From SMWD01 sp964629475 (GTDB lineage Bacteria; Pseudomonadota; Gammaproteobacteria; Steroidobacterales; GCA-2729495): 64,000 nucleotides of DNA. The notes below the pieces were generated by a model. That model was not told the origin of the DNA and did not search any database. It saw only the letters and a program-made list of their open reading frames with translations. The stretch is from the NCBI GenBank assembly GCA_964629475.1, contig CAZVQW010000003.1, positions 139,417 to 203,416 on the forward strand, read 5' to 3'. A program made the position numbers and the translations under genes. Shown one piece after another: positions 45,818-54,246 of the stretch. Positions within the stretch are counted from its first letter, which is position 1. Each line of letters starts with the position of its first letter.

Positions 45818-45845
45818 TTTGAGCGTGTCTAACGAAAAAAGTTCC
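45818..45845 (-). promoter_or_regulatory. Sigma-E/AlgU-type promoter downstream of polA
   Basis: On the minus strand GGAACTT (45845-45839) is followed, after 16 bases, by TCAAA (45822-45818). This is a full match to the extracytoplasmic stress sigma consensus as I know it (GGAACTT, 15-17 bases, TCAAA). The -35 box begins 23 bases after the polA stop, so it lies outside coding sequence. A 5-bp hairpin (CGCCG/CGGCG) between the polA stop and the -35 box, with six Ts in the spacer, might be a weak polA terminator. Confidence 0.7.
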
Positions 45846-45868
45846 GCCGGAATAGTGATTGCGGCGAG

Positions 45869-48610
45869 TTAGTGCGCTTCATCCCAATTCTGCCCCGTGC
45901 CGGCATCGACTCTGAGCGGTACGTGCAGGTTGGCTGCGTTGCACATCAGGTCGGTGACGCGGTCGCGTACTTCGTCGGCATGGTCACGGTGCACTTCCAG
46001 GACCAGCTCGTCGTGTACCTGCATGATCAGACGGGCCTCGATTTTGCTGTCCGTCAGCCAGCCATCGACCGCGATCATGGCCTTCTTGATGATATCGGCC
46101 GCCGTGCCCTGCATTGGTGCATTGATCGCGCTGCGTTCGGCATACTGGCGTCGTTGTGCCTGGCGCGCGTTGATGTCCGGGAGATACAGCCGGCGGCCGA
46201 AAACGGTTTCGACGAAACCGGCCTCACTCGCTTGTTCGCGGGTTGAATCCATATAGTCCCTGACGCCCGGATAGCGGGTGAAATACAGATCGATGTATTC
46301 CTGCGCCTGGTTGCGGTTGATGCCGAGCTGCCGGCCGAGTCCGAAGGCCGACATGCCGTAAATCAGGCCGAAATTAATTGCCTTGGCCGAGCGCCGCTGG
46401 TCCGCCGTTACGGCGTCGGGTTCGACGTCAAATACTTCCGCTGCGGTGGCCTGATGGATGTCGCGGTCTTCGGCGAATGCCGCAAGCAATCCTTCGTCTT
46501 GCGAGATATGCGCCATGATGCGCAGCTCGATCTGTGAGTAATCGGCAGCCAGCAAGATGTAATCGTCCGGAGCGATGAATGCCTGGCGAATCCGCCGGCC
46601 TTCGCCGGTACGTATCGGGATGTTCTGCAGGTTTGGGTCTGATGATGACAGGCGCCCCGTCGCCGCGACGGCCTGGTGATAGGACGTGTGGATTCGCCCG
46701 GTACGCGGTGAGATCTGCAACGGCAGTTTATCGGTATAGGTCGATTTGAGTTTGGCCAGGCTGCGGTAATCGAGGATCAGCTGTGGTAACTCATACTCTT
46801 CGGCCAGTTCGCTCAATACGTCTTCGGCTGTCGACGGCTGACCCTTCGGTGTTTTGCGCAGAACCGGCAGGTCGAGTTCTTCGAACAGGACTTGCTGGAG
46901 TTGTTTCGGTGAACCGAGGTTGAACGGGTGGCCGGCGGCATTATGAACCTCAGTCTCGACTGCGATCATCTGCTCGGCGAACTCCGAGCTCAGTTGACGC
47001 AGCAGTGCCTCGTCGACGAGTACGCCATTTGCCTCCGTGCGCATCAGTACTCTGAGCAGGGGTCGCTCGATGTCCGTGTAGACTGTTTCGAGATGACCGG
47101 TAGCCTCGATCTGCGGCCACATGGCCTCGTGCAGGCGTAAAGTAACGTCGGCATCTTCGGCGGCATACGGTGCGGCGGTCTCGAGCGGGACTTCGTCGAA
47201 TCGCAGTTGTTTGGCGCCTTTGCCCGCTACGTCCGTGTAGCTGATAGTTTCCAGCCCGAGATATTTTCGCGCTACCGAGTCGAGATCATGCCGGGTTGCG
47301 GTACTGTTCAGAACATATGATTCGAGCATCGAGTCGAATTGCATACCGTCGAGGCTGATGTCGTAGTTGCTCAGTACATGTGCATCGTATTTCAGGTGAT
47401 GGCCGACTTTGCTCTGCGTCGGATCTTCGAGCCAGGGCCGCAATCGCTCGAGTACTTCGTCACGGTCGAGCTGTTGCGGTGAGCCGGGGTAGGTATGCGC
47501 GACCGGCAGGTAGGCTGCTTCACCTTCGGCGATGGCGAACGAAAGCCCGACGAGCTCGGCCTCCATGTAATTGATGCTGGTTGTCTCCGTATCGAAACCG
47601 ACGAGCCCGGCCCGGGTAATTTTCTTCAGCCAGGCTGTGAATTGCCTGTCCGTCAGGATGGTTTCGTAGTCTGCCGTCTGTGTCGGTTCGCCGGCTACCT
47701 GGCTGTCGTCCGGTTCAACCAGGGCATCGAGTAATCGCCGTAGCTCGAGTTCCTCGTACAGGCCGCGCAGTTTTTCGATGTCCGGTGCCGTTGGTTGCAG
47801 CGTGTCTGTTTTTTCTTCCAGTTCGAGGTCGGTTCGAATGGTGGCAAGATCTTTCGACAACAGCAGTGTGTCCCGGTGCTCATCGATGCGCTGTGCGAGA
47901 CTCTTTGCGCCACGTATCGACAGGTCGGCGACGGCACCGACATTGGCAAGAAGATCATCGACATGATTAAAGTGCCCGAGCAGTGCGGTAGCAGTTTTCG
48001 GACCAACCTTGGGAACACCGGGGATGTTGTCGGAGCTGTCGCCGACCAGCGCAAGGTAATCGATGATCTGATCGGCGCGCACGCCGAAACGTGCCACGAC
48101 GCCCTCGGTATCGGTTGCCCTGGGCGTACGGCTCGGGCCGCGTGGCATCGTATCGAGCAGGGTGACGCCGTCGCCGACGAGCTGCGCCATGTCCTTGTCG
48201 CCGGTCACGATCATGACGGTCATGCCATGCGTGGTGGCGTTTCGTGTCAGCGTTCCGATGACATCATCGGCTTCGACGCCGCCGATACGCAGCAATGGCC
48301 AGCCGTTCGCAGTGATGGCTTCTAGCAGTGGTTCGACTTGCTCGCGCAGGTCATCAGGCATTGGCGGGCGATTAGCTTTGTAGTCTGCATATAGATCGTC
48401 ACGGAATGTTTTTCCGGGCGCATCGAAAACAATTGCGAAATGTTCCGGGGATTCATCGCGGATCAGCTTGTTCAGCATTGCCAGGACGCCGTGAATCGCA
48501 CCTGTCGGTTGGCCGGCCGAATTAGTCAGTTCCGGTAGCGCGTGGAATGCGCGATACAGATAAGAGGACCCGTCGACGAGGATCAGTCTGTTCGGATCGG
48601 GTGCCGTCAT
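45869..48610 (-). CDS. polA: DNA polymerase I
   Basis: 913 residues. The 5'-3' exonuclease domain starts RLILVDGSSYLYRAFHA. The 3'-5' exonuclease keeps its first acidic motif (VGFDTETTSI). The family A polymerase motifs are DPNLQNIPIRTGEGRRIRQAF, YSQIELRIMAH, AKAINFGLIYG and QVHDELVLEVH. It replaces Okazaki primers and fills repair gaps. It is last in the arginine-lptM run; the start overlaps the lptM stop by four bases, and the predicted sRNA promoter follows. Confidence 0.97.
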   Translation of the reverse strand: MTAPDPNRLILVDGSSYLYRAFHALPELTNSAGQPTGAIHGVLAMLNKLIRDESPEHFAIVFDAPGKTFRDDLYADYKANRPPMPDDLREQVEPLLEAITANGWPLLRIGGVEADDVIGTLTRNATTHGMTVMIVTGDKDMAQLVGDGVTLLDTMPRGPSRTPRATDTEGVVARFGVRADQIIDYLALVGDSSDNIPGVPKVGPKTATALLGHFNHVDDLLANVGAVADLSIRGAKSLAQRIDEHRDTLLLSKDLATIRTDLELEEKTDTLQPTAPDIEKLRGLYEELELRRLLDALVEPDDSQVAGEPTQTADYETILTDRQFTAWLKKITRAGLVGFDTETTSINYMEAELVGLSFAIAEGEAAYLPVAHTYPGSPQQLDRDEVLERLRPWLEDPTQSKVGHHLKYDAHVLSNYDISLDGMQFDSMLESYVLNSTATRHDLDSVARKYLGLETISYTDVAGKGAKQLRFDEVPLETAAPYAAEDADVTLRLHEAMWPQIEATGHLETVYTDIERPLLRVLMRTEANGVLVDEALLRQLSSEFAEQMIAVETEVHNAAGHPFNLGSPKQLQQVLFEELDLPVLRKTPKGQPSTAEDVLSELAEEYELPQLILDYRSLAKLKSTYTDKLPLQISPRTGRIHTSYHQAVAATGRLSSSDPNLQNIPIRTGEGRRIRQAFIAPDDYILLAADYSQIELRIMAHISQDEGLLAAFAEDRDIHQATAAEVFDVEPDAVTADQRRSAKAINFGLIYGMSAFGLGRQLGINRNQAQEYIDLYFTRYPGVRDYMDSTREQASEAGFVETVFGRRLYLPDINARQAQRRQYAERSAINAPMQGTAADIIKKAMIAVDGWLTDSKIEARLIMQVHDELVLEVHRDHADEVRDRVTDLMCNAANLHVPLRVDAGTGQNWDEAH

Positions 48611-48810
48611 GGCGTCGGTGCGGATGACGAGTCATCTGTATCAGGGTCATCCGTATTCTGTTCTTCCGCAGTTTGGGCCTCAGCCGGCGCTGTTTTCGCT
48701 TCTTCTTCCGGGATGTACAGGTCACCCTCCAGCCCGCATGCAGCGATGAGCAGCGTGGTAATGGCTATCAGGGCAAGCAGTGCAGCATGCACTTTATTCG
48801 TTGTGTTCAT
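48607..48810 (-). CDS. lptM: LptM-type small lipoprotein of LPS assembly
   Basis: 67 residues. The lipobox cysteine is in LLIAACGLEGDLYIPEEE, and the CGxxGxLYxP signature identifies LptM (formerly YifL). The acidic tail is typical. LptM helps the LptD-LptE complex mature in the outer membrane. The start at 48810 overlaps argH by 17 bases; an upstream in-frame start would add nine residues. It is usually next to dapF or lysA, but here it is coupled to polA and argH. Confidence 0.85.
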   Translation of the reverse strand: MNTTNKVHAALLALIAITTLLIAACGLEGDLYIPEEEAKTAPAEAQTAEEQNTDDPDTDDSSSAPTP

Positions 48811-50002
48811 AGCCGTCGTCCCGATTGAGCTCTTCACCTACGCGCCGGTAGGCGTCGCGAAAGCTGATGCCTTCTTCCAGCACGAGGCGGTTGGCGTGAC
48901 CGGCGGCATAAATCGACTCGTCGAGTTCGATAGTGTCGGTATTAAATTCAACACCGCCGATCAGGTGCGTCATGATCTCGCAGGAATCGGCGCTCAGATC
49001 GATCGCCCGAAACAGCGGGGGCTTGATGCGTTGCAGGTCGCGTTGATATCCGGAGCCGAGTTTCGCCGGGATGTTCATGATCTCGCTCAGATTCGCCTGC
49101 AAAGTTGCCGTTGTACCGCGGACGAGTTCGAGGACATCCGGATTGCGTTTTTGCGGCATGATCGACGAGCCGGTCGTCATCGAGTCGGGCAGTGAGATGA
49201 AGGCAAATTCTTGTGTATAGAACAGCATCAGGTCTGACGCGAGTCGGCCAAGATCCTGCATCAACAGGCACAGTTCGAAAACGAGTCCGGCTTCGGCCTT
49301 GCCCCGGGATAGCTGCACGGCAGTGACCGGTTCATGTACGCATTCAAAGCCGAGCATCTCGCAGGTTGCGTCGCGATCGATCGGCAGACCCGGCACGCCG
49401 TAACCGGCGGCACTGCCGAGCGGATTTTTCGACAGCCGGCGACGGCTTGCCGCGATACCCTCGGCATCGTCCCGTAGTTCGGCTGCAAAGCCGCCGGCCC
49501 ACAGCGGAACGGAACTCGGCATGGCTTGTTGCATATGCGTATAGCCCGGCAAAGCCGTGTCTATCTCACGTTCGGCGAGTGCGTCGAGCGCGTCGGCGAC
49601 ATCGTCAGCCAGCGTTTCGAGTCCGTCGGCAGCGTCGAGCAGATACAGGCGCAACGCGGCGAGCACCTGGTCGTTGCGTGATCGGCCCAGGTGGATGCGC
49701 TTGCCGGCCTCACCGATGTTAGCCGTCAGGCGTGATTCGAGTGCGGTGTGCACATCTTCGTCTTCGAGGCTGATGGCCCATTCGCCGCTGGCATGTGACT
49801 CGGCCAGGTCTTCGAGGCCATTTAAAATATCCTCGAGGTCTGCATCGGACAACAGGGATTGCTGGTTCAGCATCGACGCATGCGCGATTGACGCGCGTAC
49901 GTCGTAATCGACGAGCCGACCGTCAAGCAAGTGATCTTCGCCGGCCGTGTAACGCAGGATCTGTTCGTCGAGTTCGTTTCCCTTGTCCCAGAGCCGCTTC
50001 AT
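48794..50002 (-). CDS. argH: Argininosuccinate lyase
   Basis: 402 residues, somewhat short of the usual 450-460. It has the catalytic loop GSSIMPQKRNPD with its serine, plus ALPGYTHMQQAMPS and IHLGRSRNDQV. It releases arginine and fumarate. The start overlaps the argB stop by four bases (ATGA), and lptM starts inside its 3' end. The short length may reflect a trimmed C-terminal region typical of this branch; no frameshift is seen. Confidence 0.93.
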   Translation of the reverse strand: MKRLWDKGNELDEQILRYTAGEDHLLDGRLVDYDVRASIAHASMLNQQSLLSDADLEDILNGLEDLAESHASGEWAISLEDEDVHTALESRLTANIGEAGKRIHLGRSRNDQVLAALRLYLLDAADGLETLADDVADALDALAEREIDTALPGYTHMQQAMPSSVPLWAGGFAAELRDDAEGIAASRRRLSKNPLGSAAGYGVPGLPIDRDATCEMLGFECVHEPVTAVQLSRGKAEAGLVFELCLLMQDLGRLASDLMLFYTQEFAFISLPDSMTTGSSIMPQKRNPDVLELVRGTTATLQANLSEIMNIPAKLGSGYQRDLQRIKPPLFRAIDLSADSCEIMTHLIGGVEFNTDTIELDESIYAAGHANRLVLEEGISFRDAYRRVGEELNRDDGYEHNE

Positions 50003-50940
50003 GTGTCTGTCCCCTGCGCCTGTTCCTCGGCCGACAGCGTGTCGATATTATCCACGACGAGCGTGCCGTTACCTTCGTTGGTAAAAACTTCGAGCAATAA
50101 ACTGTCAGACAGTTTATGGGAAATGACATGCACACGACCCACACCGCCGTTGATGGCGGCCTCGATCGCAGTCGCTTTCGGTAACATGCCGGCAGCCAGT
50201 GAACCACTGTCGCGCAGCTTCCGCAGTCCCGGCAGATCGACGTATGAAATCAGCGAGTCAGGGTCGTTACGGTCGGTCAGAATACCCGGCGCGCCGGTGA
50301 TCAGGACCAGTTTCTCGGCATCGAGTGCCGCGGCCAGGGCCGCGGCAACCGTGTCGGCATTGATATTCAGCAGCGTGCCCGATTCATCGGACGACAATGG
50401 GCTGATAACCGGTACGAGTTCATTATCGAGCTGCGTGCGCAGTATGTCGGCTTCGACCGAGTCTATATCACCTACAAAACCATAATCGACCGGGCCCGCA
50501 TCGTGGCCGTCGACGTTAACCGGCGGTCGCTTGTGCGCCTTGATCAGGCCTGCATCGACACCGCTGATACCGACTGCCGGCAAATCGAGATCGCGACAAG
50601 CGGCCAGAATTCGGGTATTGATTTGCCCGTTCAGCACCATCGCGGCGACTTCGAGCGATCGTTCGTCGGTCACTCGTCGTCCCTCGATAAATTGTGTCGT
50701 CATGCCGAGGCTTTCTGCGAGTTCGGTCGATTGGGGGCCACCGCCATGGACAAGTACGATGCGTATGCCGACCTGGTGCAGGATGGCAATCTGCTCGACC
50801 AGTTCGCGTGTCGATTCCAGCGACGCAAATATCTCGCCGCCGGCCTTGAGCACGAAGGTCTTGTGTTTGAACATCCTGATATAGGGCGCTGCATGTTTCA
50901 GCGCCGCTACGACGATGTCTCGATTCTCGTTGTCTTGCAT
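49999..50940 (-). CDS. argB: N-acylglutamate kinase
   Basis: 313 residues of the amino acid kinase fold. It has KAGGEIF, VHGGGPQSTELAESLGM and VPVISPLSSDESGTLLNINAD. It phosphorylates the gamma-carboxylate of N-acetyl- or N-succinylglutamate; whichever acyl group the pathway uses must be accepted here. The start at 50940 (MQDNENRD) is chosen because the preceding 22 codons overlap the argF region. The stop overlaps argH by four bases. Confidence 0.9.
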   Translation of the reverse strand: MQDNENRDIVVAALKHAAPYIRMFKHKTFVLKAGGEIFASLESTRELVEQIAILHQVGIRIVLVHGGGPQSTELAESLGMTTQFIEGRRVTDERSLEVAAMVLNGQINTRILAACRDLDLPAVGISGVDAGLIKAHKRPPVNVDGHDAGPVDYGFVGDIDSVEADILRTQLDNELVPVISPLSSDESGTLLNINADTVAAALAAALDAEKLVLITGAPGILTDRNDPDSLISYVDLPGLRKLRDSGSLAAGMLPKATAIEAAINGGVGRVHVISHKLSDSLLLEVFTNEGNGTLVVDNIDTLSAEEQAQGTDT

Positions 50941-50962
50941 GAGTCGGCTCCCGGGAGCGATA

Positions 50963-51967
50963 TTATTTTCCGGCCAGCACCTGGTGTAGCACGGCCATCT
51001 GCGCATACATTCGGTTCTGCGCTTCCTGAATTACGACACTACGCGGACCGTCGAGAACTTCGTCGGCTACGACGACGCCGCGGCGTACGGGCAGGCAATG
51101 CATAAAGCGGCAATCATCATTGGCCGTCGCAAACCATGACTCGTCGACACACCAGTCGTTTAACTCGCGGCGATGTTCCTCGTCTGCCGCGCGGTTGCCG
51201 TAGTGCTTTGTGGCTGACCATGATTTCGCGTAAACAATCTGCGCACCTTCGAGTGCTTCATCACGGTTCTCTGTTTCAGTCACCGAGCCACCCGATTCGC
51301 TTGCTGCCTGTCGGGCCTTGTCCATGATCGACGGCGGTAATTCAAAACCTTCGGGGCGCAACACCGTGACATCCATGCCGCGCATCGCAGCCATGTGTAC
51401 TGTCGCAGAAGGTACGGCCAGCGGCAGTGCCCGTGGATGCCAGGCCCAGCTCAGAACAAACTTGCCGCCGTTGCGCGGTGTGTTGAGGTCATCCATCGTC
51501 TTCCAGTCGGCGAGGCTCTGACACGGGTGATTGATCGCCGACTCCATGTTAATCAGCGGTACCTGACAAAGCTCGCGCATGTTATTGAACTCGCGGTCGG
51601 CAAGATCGTCATCGAGGCTGCGGCGTTCGGCGAAGGCGCGAATGCCGATGGCGTCTGCATACGAGGCGATGACCGGCACGGCTTCGCGAATATGTTCTGC
51701 GGCCATCCCGTCCATGACGATACCGGGCCGCGATTCGAGGCCGTGTATCGACATATCCGGTGAGATGACAAACGAACCGCCACCCAGCCGTGCCATCGCG
51801 GCCTGAAAGGAGGCCAGCGTGCGCAGCGAAGGGCTCATAAACAGCAGAGCGAGAATCTTGCCTTCAAGAGCGCGTGGTTCCGGACTGGTCTGCAAGCGCT
51901 TGGCCAGCGTGAGCAGTTCCTGTACCTGATCACTGTTCAGATCGGCAAGATCGTTGAATTCTTTCAT
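50963..51967 (-). CDS. argF: N-acylornithine carbamoyltransferase (succinylornithine type predicted)
   Basis: 334 residues. It belongs to the AOTCase/SOTCase class rather than to OTCase, with carbamoyl-phosphate loop SPSLRT, INHPCQSLAD, LSWAWHPRALPLAVP and MHCLPVRR. The key specificity residue, Glu92 in Xanthomonas AOTCase and Pro90 in Bacteroides SOTCase, is Ala90 here (VMDGMAAEHI). The lysine that is carboxylated in AOTCase (HCLPLRRNVK) is Val299. Both changes match the succinyl type better. The loop residue after SLRT is Leu51, where most members have Arg. The start and gap to argD (40 bases) are clear. Confidence 0.85.
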   Translation of the reverse strand: MKEFNDLADLNSDQVQELLTLAKRLQTSPEPRALEGKILALLFMSPSLRTLASFQAAMARLGGGSFVISPDMSIHGLESRPGIVMDGMAAEHIREAVPVIASYADAIGIRAFAERRSLDDDLADREFNNMRELCQVPLINMESAINHPCQSLADWKTMDDLNTPRNGGKFVLSWAWHPRALPLAVPSATVHMAAMRGMDVTVLRPEGFELPPSIMDKARQAASESGGSVTETENRDEALEGAQIVYAKSWSATKHYGNRAADEEHRRELNDWCVDESWFATANDDCRFMHCLPVRRGVVVADEVLDGPRSVVIQEAQNRMYAQMAVLHQVLAGK

Positions 51968-52007
51968 GGTCTGTTCCTTGGGTTTTTATCAATTGCGGCA
52001 AAGCCGC

Positions 52008-53162
52008 TCATTCGGCGGGGAGCTCGGCCAGGCTGTCGATGAGCTTCATAAAATGTTGCTCTTCTGTGATCAATGGCGGTAACAGACGGATGACATGAGG
52101 ATCGGTGCTCGTACCGACGAGTATGTCGCGATCCAGCAGTTCATTACGAACTTCGGCAGCCGGTCGTCGGCATTTCAGCCCCAGCAGAAACCCCTTGCCC
52201 TGGGTGCCTTCGACGGGTCCGACCGGGCACTGCGCTTCGAGGTGACTTGATTGCACGCGCACGTTGCGCATCAGTTCATCGCGTTTGATCACATCGATGA
52301 CGGTCTTGACGAGTGCGCATGCCAGCGGTCCGCCGCCGAATGTGCTGCCGAGATCACCGGTTCCGGTTTCAGCCGAGATGGCATCGGTCACAATAACGGC
52401 ACCGCAGGGAAACCCGCCGGCAATCGATTTGGCGACTGTCAGGATATCCGGCTTGATATGGTACAGATTCGTTGCAAATGGCTGACCGCAACGACCCATA
52501 CCGCTTTGCACCTCGTCGATGATCAGCAGGGCGCCGGTGTTCGCACATGCGGACGCTATTGCCTGCACGAATTCCTGATCGAGATCGAACGCACCGGCAA
52601 GTCCCTGTACGAGTTCGACGATGACTGCAGCCGTCTCGCCGGAGACCTTATCAGCCACGTCGGCAACAACATTACGGTCGATGAAATCGACGTCAAACGG
52701 CGTGTTTGGAAATCCGTACCACTTGTCGCGCGCGCCCCAGGTCACGGCACCGGCGGCGGCTGTTCGCCCGTGGAACCCGTGCGTGATAGCTGTAACTCGC
52801 GAGCGACCCGTGAGTTTGCACGCGAGTCGCAATGCATTTTCGTTCGCTTCGGCGCCACTGTTGGCAAAGAACACATGGTCGAGGCCGTCGGGTGCAAATT
52901 CAGCCAGAGCGTCGGCCGCTTCGGCACGGATCTCCATTGCGATGGCATTACTCTGGAAGAACAAGGTCTGCGCCTGTTCGTTCAGTGCCTTGAGCAAATC
53001 CGGGTGCCTGTAACCGAGTGCGGCGACCGCGTGCCCACCATACAGATCAAGAATCCGGCGCGAGCCGCAGGTCAGGGTAACGCCCTGCGCGGCGGTCGGT
53101 TCGATCGGCAACTGGCCGTATACCTTGAGCAGGTGTCGTGATTCGTGTTCGCGGGCGTTCAT
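52008..53162 (-). CDS. argD: N-acylornithine aminotransferase
   Basis: 384 residues, class III PLP aminotransferase. The PLP lysine is in ILTVAKSIAGGFPCGAV, with LYGGHAVAALGYRHP and LIIDEVQSGMGRCG. It transfers an amino group from glutamate to N-acylglutamate semialdehyde. It lies four bases after argC. The proteins of this class also work on succinyl forms, consistent with the following transcarbamylase. Confidence 0.93.
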   Translation of the reverse strand: MNAREHESRHLLKVYGQLPIEPTAAQGVTLTCGSRRILDLYGGHAVAALGYRHPDLLKALNEQAQTLFFQSNAIAMEIRAEAADALAEFAPDGLDHVFFANSGAEANENALRLACKLTGRSRVTAITHGFHGRTAAAGAVTWGARDKWYGFPNTPFDVDFIDRNVVADVADKVSGETAAVIVELVQGLAGAFDLDQEFVQAIASACANTGALLIIDEVQSGMGRCGQPFATNLYHIKPDILTVAKSIAGGFPCGAVIVTDAISAETGTGDLGSTFGGGPLACALVKTVIDVIKRDELMRNVRVQSSHLEAQCPVGPVEGTQGKGFLLGLKCRRPAAEVRNELLDRDILVGTSTDPHVIRLLPPLITEEQHFMKLIDSLAELPAE

Positions 53163-53166
53163 CGTG

Positions 53167-54246
53167 TCATGTCCATGCCAGTGCCGGTGCAGTCAGCCCG
53201 GTTGTCTCATTGAAACCGAGTTGTCGATTCATCCACTGTACGGCACCGCCGGCCGCACCCTTGACGAGATTGTCGATCGCGACGAACACGGCGACGCTGC
53301 CGTCTTCGACGGCGACGCCAACGTGACAGTAATTGCTACCGACGATGTTTTTGATCTTCGGTGTGCCGTCACGGACAGAAACGAATTCGCAGCCGGCATA
53401 AAACTGGTGCAGTGCACTGCGAATGTCGTCAGCCGTCTGATTACCGGTTAGTTTCGCCTGGACTGTCATATGAATACCGCGCGCGAACGGACCGGAGTGC
53501 GGTACGAAGTGTAACGCCGGTTCCTGGCCCGTGACTGTCGCACAGATGCCGCTGACCTCGGGTGCATGCCGGTGGCTCAAAGGCTTGTAGGCAAACAGGT
53601 TTGACTGGCGTTCAGGGTGATGCGTTCCGGGCGCCGGCGTCCTGCCGGATCCTGTGCTGCCCGTGATACCGAAGGCATACAGGTCGGCTTCCGTAAGGCC
53701 GAGCTTCATCAGCGGCACGGTGGCGATCAGCAGCGCCGTCGCGAAACAACCGGGATGGCCGATATGCGGTTTGTCAGTTGCCGCAAGATGTTCCGGCAAG
53801 GCGCTGGCGAATCGATCGAGTAACTGCGGGGCACCGTGCGGCTGCCCATAGACGGCGGAGTAGGCGTTCGCATCGGCATAGCGAAAGTCCGCCGATACGT
53901 CGACAACCGTCAGTTTGCAGCCTGCTGTATCGGCTTGCTCGATGAATTCGGCGATGAGCCCCGCGCTCGCACCATGCGGTGCAGCCGAAAATAGCGCCCA
54001 ACGATCATCGTCGTGTTCACCGGCCGGACTGCTGCCGAGTAGTGCGAGCATGTCCTGCTTCGTGCCGAATGCCAGATCACCGAGCCTGTTCTGTAACTGC
54101 GGGAACGTATCGCGTATCAATGAACCGGCCCGGCTTTCGGACATGACGCCGGTTACCTCGAGATGCGGATGGCCGACGAGCAGGCGCAGCAGTTCACCGG
54201 CGACGTAGCCGGTACCGCCCAGAACGATTGTGGGTATGCTGCTCAT
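53167..54246 (-). CDS. argC: N-acylglutamyl-phosphate reductase
   Basis: 359 residues. It has the NADP-binding segment VLGGTGYVAGELLRLL and the catalytic cysteine in HIGHPGCFATALLIA. The family catalyses NADPH-dependent reduction to the semialdehyde. ATG 54246 overlaps the DUF1611 stop by four bases, and argD follows after four bases, so argC is tightly coupled on both sides. Confidence 0.94.
   Translation of the reverse strand: MSSIPTIVLGGTGYVAGELLRLLVGHPHLEVTGVMSESRAGSLIRDTFPQLQNRLGDLAFGTKQDMLALLGSSPAGEHDDDRWALFSAAPHGASAGLIAEFIEQADTAGCKLTVVDVSADFRYADANAYSAVYGQPHGAPQLLDRFASALPEHLAATDKPHIGHPGCFATALLIATVPLMKLGLTEADLYAFGITGSTGSGRTPAPGTHHPERQSNLFAYKPLSHRHAPEVSGICATVTGQEPALHFVPHSGPFARGIHMTVQAKLTGNQTADDIRSALHQFYAGCEFVSVRDGTPKIKNIVGSNYCHVGVAVEDGSVAVFVAIDNLVKGAAGGAVQWMNRQLGFNETTGLTAPALAWT

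Noticed and set aside
52251..53141. 296-residue plus-strand ORF opposite argD
   Set aside because: It is an antisense shadow of a high-GC gene with clear argD motifs on the other strand.
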